Virus record (IMG/VR): IMGVR_UViG_3300037502_001335
Location: 1-23,419 of that record
DNA: 23,419 nucleotides
Direction: 5' to 3' (one strand)
Source: a virus
Part shown: piece by piece, positions 13,145-17,637 of the stretch
Layout of the letters: each line of letters starts with the position of its first letter
How positions within the stretch are numbered: position 1 is the stretch's first letter
Notes under the pieces: generated by a model
Databases searched by the model: none
Told to the model about the DNA's origin: nothing
What the model saw: only the letters and a program-made list of their open reading frames with translations
Position numbers and translations under genes: made by a program

Positions 13145-13150
13145 TGTTAG
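13138..13150. repeat. Palindrome copy 12, spanning a stop and a start codon
   Basis: CTAACATTGTTAG. On the minus strand it contains the TAA of the 76-aa gene and the ATG of the 70-aa gene. Confidence 0.9.
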
Positions 13151-13377
13151 GCCCTCAGTTGCTTCTGGTTGGTCTGCTTGAGGGTCAGGGGCGCAGAGTC
13201 TGCGGTCACGAACTGATAACACCCCTTGCCGTATTCTTGGATCACTGTCCAGCTTGCCCGTGCCTCACGGGCCTGCGCCTCACCGCAGGGCATACACACT
13301 CGGTAGCCCAGTTGCCATCGCTCGCTGCTCACATCGTCGCCGCAGCAGGCGCACTCTTGCCAGTCTAGGTTTCTCAT
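13147..13377 (-). CDS. Zinc-ribbon-like 76-aa protein, first gene of its operon
   Basis: MRNLDWQECACCGDDVSSERWQLGYRVCMPCGEAQAREARASWTVIQEYGKGCYQFVTADSAPLTLKQTNQKQLRA. Two CxxC pairs (CACC at 9-12 and CMPC at 28-31) mark a small zinc ribbon, followed by a segment typical of short phage zinc-ribbon proteins. GGAG seven bases upstream of the ATG. It is the first gene after the promoter at 13465-13493, with a palindrome copy in its leader. Confidence 0.75.
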   Translation of the reverse strand: MRNLDWQECACCGDDVSSERWQLGYRVCMPCGEAQAREARASWTVIQEYGKGCYQFVTADSAPLTLKQTNQKQLRA

Positions 13378-13400
13378 CTGCTTACTCCTTCTTTGATATG

Positions 13401-13415
13401 CCTAACAATGTTAGG
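13401..13415. repeat. Palindrome copy 13, in the leader of the zinc-ribbon gene
   Basis: CCTAACAATGTTAGG, perfect, between the promoter at 13465-13493 and the Shine-Dalgarno of the gene starting at 13377. Confidence 0.9.
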
Positions 13416-13464
13416 CGGTTGGGGATTAGTTGAGGCGCTCAGCCTTCGTTTTCAGTTTTCTTTA

Positions 13465-13493
13465 ATTGTACCACAGTTTATGTCCAAATGCAA
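13465..13493 (-). promoter_or_regulatory. Sigma70 promoter for the 13377-leftward operon
   Basis: Read leftward: TTGCAT (13488-13493), 17-base spacer, TACAAT (13465-13470). It would start a leader of about 80 bases before the ATG at 13377, containing palindrome copy 13. Confidence 0.7.
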
Positions 13494-13505
13494 GTGTTTT
13501 GGTCA

Positions 13506-13587
13506 GGGGGGTGGACAAAAGGTGGGGACGTGAGGGGAGGACGCAGGATGGGGACGAAAAAGGGGGGCACAGGGGCGGGAAAGGGTT
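13506..13587 (+). other. G-tract cluster (G-quadruplex potential)
   Basis: Six runs of four or more G and several shorter ones, with purine-rich spacers, lie on the plus strand (13506-13511, then runs in ggtgggga, gagggga, atgggga, agggggg and agggg contexts). It is sited just upstream of the leftward promoter and beside the AT-rich stretch. The coding strand of neighbouring genes shows nothing like it. Confidence 0.6.
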
Positions 13588-13591
13588 TACC

Positions 13592-13604
13592 CTAACAATG
13601 TTAG
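13592..13604. repeat. Palindrome copy 14, noncoding
   Basis: CTAACAATGTTAG between the G-tract cluster and the AT-rich stretch of the candidate origin, about 100 bases upstream of the leftward promoter. Confidence 0.9.
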
Positions 13605-13664
13605 AAAGTGAAAAATCATTGTCAACCACTATTTTGTGTTTGTAACAAAAGAAATTCAATGAAA

Positions 13665-13693
13665 TCAACAAGTTAGGAAGGCAAAGTTATAAT
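13665..13693 (+). promoter_or_regulatory. Possible rightward promoter into the repeat region
   Basis: TCAACA (13665-13670), 17-base spacer, TATAAT (13688-13693). The -10 is perfect, the -35 matches 4 of 6. There is no gene downstream, so if real it would make an untranslated RNA or primer across the CGTAAC repeats. Confidence 0.35.
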
Positions 13694-13919
13694 GTAATAA
13701 AGTTATTCGATTTTTTTAATGTGGTCCCCCCCAGGGTTTGACAGTGTGGTGCGAATTGCGCTTGCCGTGACCCGCCCTCTGCGCATCTCGGGCGGCGCTT
13801 CATAATTTCCATTTTTTCCGTAACATTTAACATTGCTTATAAATCAAGGACTTACAGAGGGGTGTTGTGTAACAGATACACTTTTTCCGTAACTTTACCC
13901 CGAAATTCCGTAACACTAC

Positions 13920-13946
13920 CCCCGCACAGGGAACTGGTGGCGGTCC
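13920..13946 (+). repeat. 27-base direct repeat, copy A
   Basis: Begins CCCCGCACAGGGAACTGGTG and ends GGTCC; it matches 14162-14188 with one difference (C/T near the end). The two copies bracket the central iteron pairs. Confidence 0.85.
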
Positions 13947-13962
13947 CGGAAGCTATAACCCT

Positions 13963-13996
13963 ACTGGGATGTCAACTTAAAAAAACGCGTAACTTT
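13963..13996 (+). repeat. 34-base direct repeat, copy A
   Basis: Begins ACTGGGATGTCAACTTAAAA and ends GCGTAACTTT; identical to 14026-14059, a 63-base period, and includes one CGTAAC repeat at its end. Confidence 0.9.
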
Positions 13997-14025
13997 ATCA
14001 CAACGTAACTTTACCCAATAACCAC

Positions 14026-14059
14026 ACTGGGATGTCAACTTAAAAAAACGCGTAACTTT
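14026..14059 (+). repeat. 34-base direct repeat, copy B
   Basis: Identical to 13963-13996; it runs directly into palindrome copy 15. Confidence 0.9.
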
Positions 14060-14081
14060 CTAACAATGTAACAATGTTAGG
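14060..14081. repeat. Palindrome copy 15 with an extra half-site
   Basis: A half-site CTAACAATG is directly followed by a nearly full palindrome (GTAACAATGTTAG at 14068-14080), giving three half-sites in 22 bases inside the iteron region. Confidence 0.8.
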
Positions 14082-14161
14082 TCCGGGCCAAATGTAAAGA
14101 CCCACTAACTCACTCAACTTTACAAAACGCGTAACTTTATCACAACGTAACTTAATGCTAT

Positions 14162-14188
14162 CCCCGCACAGGGAACTGGTGGTGGTCC
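14162..14188 (+). repeat. 27-base direct repeat, copy B
   Basis: Matches 13920-13946 except for one base; it marks the right edge of the iteron region just before the terminators. Confidence 0.85.
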
Positions 14189-14212
14189 TACGCTTAGGAA
14201 CGTAGGGACAAC

Positions 14213-14241
14213 AAAAAAGCCACCTAACAATGTTAGGTGGC
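14213..14241 (-). terminator. Terminator whose stem is an extended palindrome copy 16
   Basis: The palindrome is lengthened to an 11-bp stem (GCCACCTAACA/TGTTAGGTGGC, 14219-14241) and, read leftward, followed by six T (complement of 14213-14218). It therefore works as a rho-independent terminator built from the dispersed element. It is the second of two in tandem. Confidence 0.8.
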
Positions 14242-14249
14242 GTAGAAAC

Positions 14250-14273
14250 AAAAAAGCCCGCCGAGTGGCGGGC
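14250..14273 (-). terminator. Rho-independent terminator of the 15038-14292 operon
   Basis: Read leftward: a 7-bp GC stem GCCCGCC/GGCGGGC (14256-14273), 4-base loop, then six T. It lies 19 bases after the stop of the 71-aa gene. With the next terminator it isolates the candidate origin from transcription coming from the right. Confidence 0.9.
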
Positions 14274-14291
14274 TGGTCGGAGCGGGGAGGG

Positions 14292-14507
14292 TCAGGCGGT
14301 TTCCCAGACACATTCGGTGTATGTGAACCGAGAGTCCAAGTGCATCCCTTCCGAGAGATTAGGGTTTGCCATTTTGAACGCTAGAAGAACGTTCTTTCGT
14401 TCTGCATAGTCGCATTGAATGCTTGCCAGAGTTACCCGTTTTTCACTGCCATTGGGCAGGGTGACGAACGTGCAAATTGCCAGTGTGCCGAAAAAACTTT
14501 CCTTCAT
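14292..14507 (-). CDS. Hypothetical 71-aa protein
   Basis: MKESFFGTLAICTFVTLPNGSEKRVTLASIQCDYAERKNVLLAFKMANPNLSEGMHLDSRFTYTECVWETA. Beta-rich start followed by a helix; no family recognised. GGAG lies 8 bases before the ATG at 14507. It is the last gene before tandem terminators. Confidence 0.7.
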   Translation of the reverse strand: MKESFFGTLAICTFVTLPNGSEKRVTLASIQCDYAERKNVLLAFKMANPNLSEGMHLDSRFTYTECVWETA

Positions 14508-14528
14508 GGTGCATTCTCCAAGGGTTGA

Positions 14529-15038
14529 TTACAGGGTTGCCAGATCGATACCCAGGGCAGCCAGGGCACTGCCGATATAGGTGTGAGCATTACGCTCTTT
14601 GTCGGACATGGATTCGGCACGCCGACCGGCTTTGAACAACAGGGTCAATTCTTCGACATATCGGAGGGTCAGCGACCGATTAGGCTGTGCGCCGCTCGAT
14701 TCACCTTCACCTTCACCCTCGCCGGTAGCGGCCTCGCCCTTTGGCCCTTCGCAGTGCTCTTGTGCATACTTGCGAACCCGTGCCCACACTGTTGAGGGGT
14801 TGGTATGCTTCGCTGCTTTCAAGACCGTGAAAAGGTCTTGTTTCTCTTTGTGGACAGCCTTTGCATCTTCGCTCGTATCCCGATGCTCTACGAGATACCA
14901 CTCGGCAGGAAGAACACTGCAAAGCGCCTCCGCATACTTTCTTTCCGCACCGTAGGCACGGACGTTAGCCTCTGCAACCTCCTGGCGCAACACCGCAATG
15001 GACGAAACCACCGCACCGACAACAGTCATATCTGACAT
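14529..15038 (-). CDS. Hypothetical 169-aa protein with charged helical core
   Basis: Starts MSDMTVVGAVVSSIAVLRQEVAEANVRAYGAERKYAEALCSVLPAEWYLVEHRD. The core (SEDAKAVHKEKQDLFTVLKAAKHTNPSTVWARVRKYAQEH) is helical; a Gly/Glu-rich linker (about 105-118) separates it from a C-terminal helix (SLTLRYVEELTLLFKAGRRAE). Similar two-part small proteins occur in phages of Gram-negative hosts near the start of early transcription; function unknown. GGAG at spacing 8 with palindrome copy 17 directly upstream. First gene of the operon from the promoter at 15121-15150; a longer in-frame reading to 15278 runs through that promoter and is rejected. Confidence 0.75.
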   Translation of the reverse strand: MSDMTVVGAVVSSIAVLRQEVAEANVRAYGAERKYAEALCSVLPAEWYLVEHRDTSEDAKAVHKEKQDLFTVLKAAKHTNPSTVWARVRKYAQEHCEGPKGEAATGEGEGEGESSGAQPNRSLTLRYVEELTLLFKAGRRAESMSDKERNAHTYIGSALAALGIDLATL

Positions 15039-15051
15039 AACTCTAACTCCT

Positions 15052-15064
15052 CTAACATTGTTAG
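15052..15064. repeat. Palindrome copy 17, abutting AGGAG of the 169-aa gene
   Basis: CTAACATTGTTAG. On the minus strand it is directly followed by AGGAG (start 15038), the same 18-base arrangement as copy 11. Confidence 0.9.
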
Positions 15065-15120
15065 CCCTTTCAATCGGTGGGTAACTAACCGATGCAACCG
15101 ATCTTCGCTTGCATGAGTGT

Positions 15121-15150
15121 ATTATACCATAAAAAACGTATGAAAGCCAA
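15121..15150 (-). promoter_or_regulatory. Sigma70 promoter for the 169-aa and 71-aa genes
   Basis: Read leftward: TTGGCT (15145-15150), 18-base spacer, perfect TATAAT (15121-15126). Leader of about 75 bases with palindrome copy 17; copy 18 lies upstream of the -35. Confidence 0.7.
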
Positions 15151-15184
15151 CATAGCGTAGAAAATAATTCGAGAGTGGGAATGG

Positions 15185-15201
15185 GCATAACAATGTTATG
15201 C
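15185..15201. repeat. Palindrome copy 18 (GCATAACAATGTTATGC)
   Basis: A 17-base perfect palindrome with the ATAACANTGTTAT version of the arms, about 35 bases upstream of the leftward -35 box. Confidence 0.85.
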
Positions 15202-15443
15202 GGGCGCGCAGTGCGACCCCATCCCCCCAAAACCGGGCAAAGGGGAGGTAGGGTCCCAATACACACTGTTCCGCACACCCGACATCCAACCCCAACTTTT
15301 ATTCTGTACCACAGGTTTATCCCCCCACGATAACTTCCCTAATTTTTGTATAGCCCCCCTCCCCCCCTTCATTTTTTCCCCACAGGGCTCCCCACCCCCT
15401 TCTATATAGAAAGGCCCCCCATAGGAGTCCCAACCTCCTCCCC

Positions 15444-15473
15444 TTGCACCACGATATATTTTTCTGTTACATT
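15444..15473 (+). promoter_or_regulatory. Possible promoter for the rightward virion genes
   Basis: TTGCAC (15444-15449), 18-base spacer, TACATT (15468-15473), 36 bases before the small terminase ATG. A moderate match; late genes may instead use another signal, for example a phage-modified polymerase. No palindrome copy is attached to it. Confidence 0.4.
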
Positions 15474-15508
15474 CCGGCCACTCCCTTCTTTAAGGTGCTT
15501 CTCTAGTT

Positions 15509-16105
15509 ATGATTCCTGTTGAGCCTACGGCAGAGCATCCGCTGCCCTTTGATCTCTCAGACGAACAGCCCAAGACATATCGGGATGCTGTTGCCACTGC
15601 GGTCAACACCGTAGACCTAATCAACGAACTCGGCGGCAGCATTGACTATTCCGACGAAGACCTAGCAAAAGCCTCCAACCTGATTCTTGGGGAGGAGAAA
15701 CCAACCAAACCGCGTCATGTGGCCTCTGCAACAGAGGCGGCTGCGGCTCACGCGCTGGTCAAACGCTTCGATTTCACAGCTTTTGCGGATGCCCTTCAGG
15801 CCCGCAACTTCATCACCAACAAACTCATCTCAATTGCCGATTGCGGAGACCCGAAGTTGGAGTTGAAAGCCCTTGAGTTGCTTGGAAAGCACAGCGACAT
15901 TGGGCTGTTTACTGAGCGCAGCGAGATCACAATCCACCACACAACGTCCGAGACGCTCGAAAGGAGCATCAAAGACAGGATCAAGAGGCTGCTGCACGCA
16001 GACGTTGCAGATATTGCGCCGCTTGACGACCTCGATACGCAGTTGGGCACGCCCAAGCCGGTCGAAACTCCCGAAACTTCGGAAGAAACCGAGGAAAAAC
16101 CGTGA
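15509..16105 (+). CDS. terS: Terminase small subunit (probable)
   Basis: 198 residues. The central part (FDFTAFADALQARNFITNKLISIADCGDPKLELKALELLGKHSDIGLFTERSEITIHH, about 90-147) has the helical pattern ending in 'LELLGKH-x-x-x-LF' typical of small terminase subunits. The N- and C-termini are acidic and probably flexible. It would recognise viral DNA and load the large subunit. It sits directly before the large subunit, with a GTGA overlap. The Shine-Dalgarno is weak and far (AAGGTG, about 12 bases). Confidence 0.8.
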   Translation: MIPVEPTAEHPLPFDLSDEQPKTYRDAVATAVNTVDLINELGGSIDYSDEDLAKASNLILGEEKPTKPRHVASATEAAAAHALVKRFDFTAFADALQARNFITNKLISIADCGDPKLELKALELLGKHSDIGLFTERSEITIHHTTSETLERSIKDRIKRLLHADVADIAPLDDLDTQLGTPKPVETPETSEETEEKP

Positions 16106-17628
16106 GTGACGTGACACTCAAGGACATTGAGACCCTGATCAACTCAGGCAAACTCAGCGAAAGCGACTTGCGCACGCTTGAGGCACAGCTAATTCGGCTG
16201 GAAAAGCTCAAAGAACGCGAGTTGTGTCAGCGGCGGTTCATCAAATTTGTGGAAAAAGTGTGGCCGTCCTTCATTTCGGGTGCCCACCATAAGAGGATGG
16301 CTGACGCCTTTGAGAGAGTTGCGAACGGGCAGCTTAAAAGGCTCATCATCAACATGCCGCCACGGCATACCAAGTCGGAATTTGCTTCATATTTGCTCCC
16401 GGCGTGGTTCTTGGGGCGGTTCCCAGAGAAGAAAGTCATCCAGGCGTCCAACACAGGTGAGTTGGCCGTGGGCTTTGGCCGCAAGGTGCGAAATCTGGTC
16501 GATTCCGAGGTCTACAAAGAGATTTTTCCTGCCCTTTCACTGCAAGCCGACTCTAAGGCAGCCGGTAGGTGGAACACGTCCAAGGGTGGTGACTATTTCG
16601 CCATCGGTGTGGGCGGTACTGTGACGGGTAAGGGTGCCGACGTGCTGATCATTGACGACCCGCACTCGGAGCAAGAGGCTGCACTGGCAGCGATCAACCC
16701 TGACGTGTATGACAAGGTGTACGAGTGGTACACATCCGGCCCCCGGCAGCGTCTCCAGCCGAACGGGTCGATCATCATCGTGATGACTCGGTGGGCCCAG
16801 AGGGACTTGACGGGGCAGGTGATCAAGAGCGCCGCGCAGCGTGGTGGTGAGGGCTGGGAGGTCATTGAGTTCCCGGCCATTTTGCCCTCGGGCAACCCGC
16901 TATGGCCACAGTTTTGGTCGCTTGAAGAACTCAACGCGCTCAAAGAAGAACTGCCCAACGCCAAATGGCAAGCGCAGTACCAGCAGAACCCAGTGGGTAA
17001 CGAGAGCGCCATTGTCAAGCGCGACTGGTGGAAGTGGTGGGAGAAGGACGACCCGCCAGAGTGTGAGTACATCTTGCAGTCATGGGATACGGCCTTTGAG
17101 AAAACGTCTCGGGCCGACTACTCCGCTGGCACGACATGGGGCGTGTTCAGTTGCAAAGAAGATGGGTTCAGGCCCAACTTGGTCCTGCTCAACACGTACA
17201 AGAAGCGCGTGGAGTTCCCCGATCTGAAGAAGGACGTGCTCAACGAGTACAACATGTACGAGCCCGACAGCGTCATCATCGAGAAGAAAGCCTCCGGGGC
17301 CCCGCTAATATATGACTTGCGAGCGATGGGTATACCCGTGCAGGAGTACACACCCAGTAAGGGTCAAGATAAGGTCGCCCGGCTAAATTCGGTCTCCGAC
17401 ATAATTGCATCGGGGAAAGTGTGGGTGCCGCGCACGCGCTGGGCCGAGGAGTTGGTCGATGAAATTGCGGCGTTCCCATCAGGCGAGCACGATGACTTGG
17501 TTGACGCTACAACGCTGGCCCTGATGCGGTTCAGACAAGGTGGATTCCTGCGGTTGCCGATAGACGAGCCGGAGGATGTTGTGTATTTCAAAGGTAGCCG
17601 CCACCGTGAGCGGTTCTACACAGTTTAA
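16102..17628 (+). CDS. terL: Terminase large subunit
   Basis: 508 residues. ATPase part: Walker A-like PPRHTKS (86-92), Walker B VLIIDD (181-186) and a coupling-type MTRW segment (228-231). Nuclease part with RNase H-like acidic residues: QSWDTAF (D329), SVIIEKK (E394) and EHDDLVDAT (D464/D465). This is the DNA-packaging motor and headful/end nuclease acting at the portal. GTG start with GAGG at spacing 7, overlapping the small subunit stop as GTGA. Length is normal for the family and no frameshift is seen. Confidence 0.95.
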   Translation: MSDVTLKDIETLINSGKLSESDLRTLEAQLIRLEKLKERELCQRRFIKFVEKVWPSFISGAHHKRMADAFERVANGQLKRLIINMPPRHTKSEFASYLLPAWFLGRFPEKKVIQASNTGELAVGFGRKVRNLVDSEVYKEIFPALSLQADSKAAGRWNTSKGGDYFAIGVGGTVTGKGADVLIIDDPHSEQEAALAAINPDVYDKVYEWYTSGPRQRLQPNGSIIIVMTRWAQRDLTGQVIKSAAQRGGEGWEVIEFPAILPSGNPLWPQFWSLEELNALKEELPNAKWQAQYQQNPVGNESAIVKRDWWKWWEKDDPPECEYILQSWDTAFEKTSRADYSAGTTWGVFSCKEDGFRPNLVLLNTYKKRVEFPDLKKDVLNEYNMYEPDSVIIEKKASGAPLIYDLRAMGIPVQEYTPSKGQDKVARLNSVSDIIASGKVWVPRTRWAEELVDEIAAFPSGEHDDLVDATTLALMRFRQGGFLRLPIDEPEDVVYFKGSRHRERFYTV

Positions 17629-17637
17629 GGAGCCATC

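Larger units (their letters stand above)
13818..14151 (+). repeat. Iteron-like CGTAAC(TTTA) repeats, eight copies
   Basis: Same-orientation copies start near 13818, 13887, 13908, 13987, 14003, 14050, 14129 and 14145. The consensus is roughly NCGTAACTTTAYC; several form pairs 16 bases apart (GCGTAACTTTATCACAACGTAACTT at 13987 and 14129). Same orientation and near-helical spacing within pairs resemble initiator-binding iterons. Confidence 0.7.
13378..14212. other. Candidate origin/control region without convincing genes
   Basis: This is the longest stretch without a convincing gene. From left to right it holds a palindrome-bearing leader and leftward promoter, a cluster of G tracts on the plus strand (about 13506-13587), a palindrome copy (13592-13604), an AT-rich stretch (about 13605-13720), and eight same-orientation CGTAAC repeats (13818-14151) mixed with 34-base and 27-base direct repeats. 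Iteron arrays next to AT-rich DNA are typical of replication origins bound by an initiator protein. No initiator gene is recognised in the window. The origin role is an inference; a recombination or packaging-control region is an alternative. Confidence 0.55.
15039..15508. other. Divergent control region
   Basis: About 470 bases between the leftward and rightward gene blocks. It holds palindrome copies 17 and 18, a leftward promoter, and a pyrimidine-rich plus-strand stretch (about 15200-15445, with long C and T runs) leading to a possible rightward promoter. I see no credible gene in it. Confidence 0.75.

Noticed and set aside
13462-13671. 69-aa minus-strand reading frame
   Set aside because: It runs through the leftward promoter, the G-tract cluster and a palindrome; it is low-complexity (Pro/Ser/Leu) and has no ribosome binding site.
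13818-14188. CRISPR-like array
   Set aside because: The repeats are short or only two copies long, spacing is irregular, and no cas genes are present; iteron and direct-repeat explanations fit better.
14120-14311. 63-aa minus-strand reading frame
   Set aside because: It crosses two terminators and the iteron repeats and overlaps the end of the 71-aa gene; coding is implausible.
14529-15278. Long 249-aa version of the 169-aa gene
   Set aside because: The extra N-terminus would be read across a perfect TATAAT promoter and two palindromes; ATG 15038 has a good GGAG.
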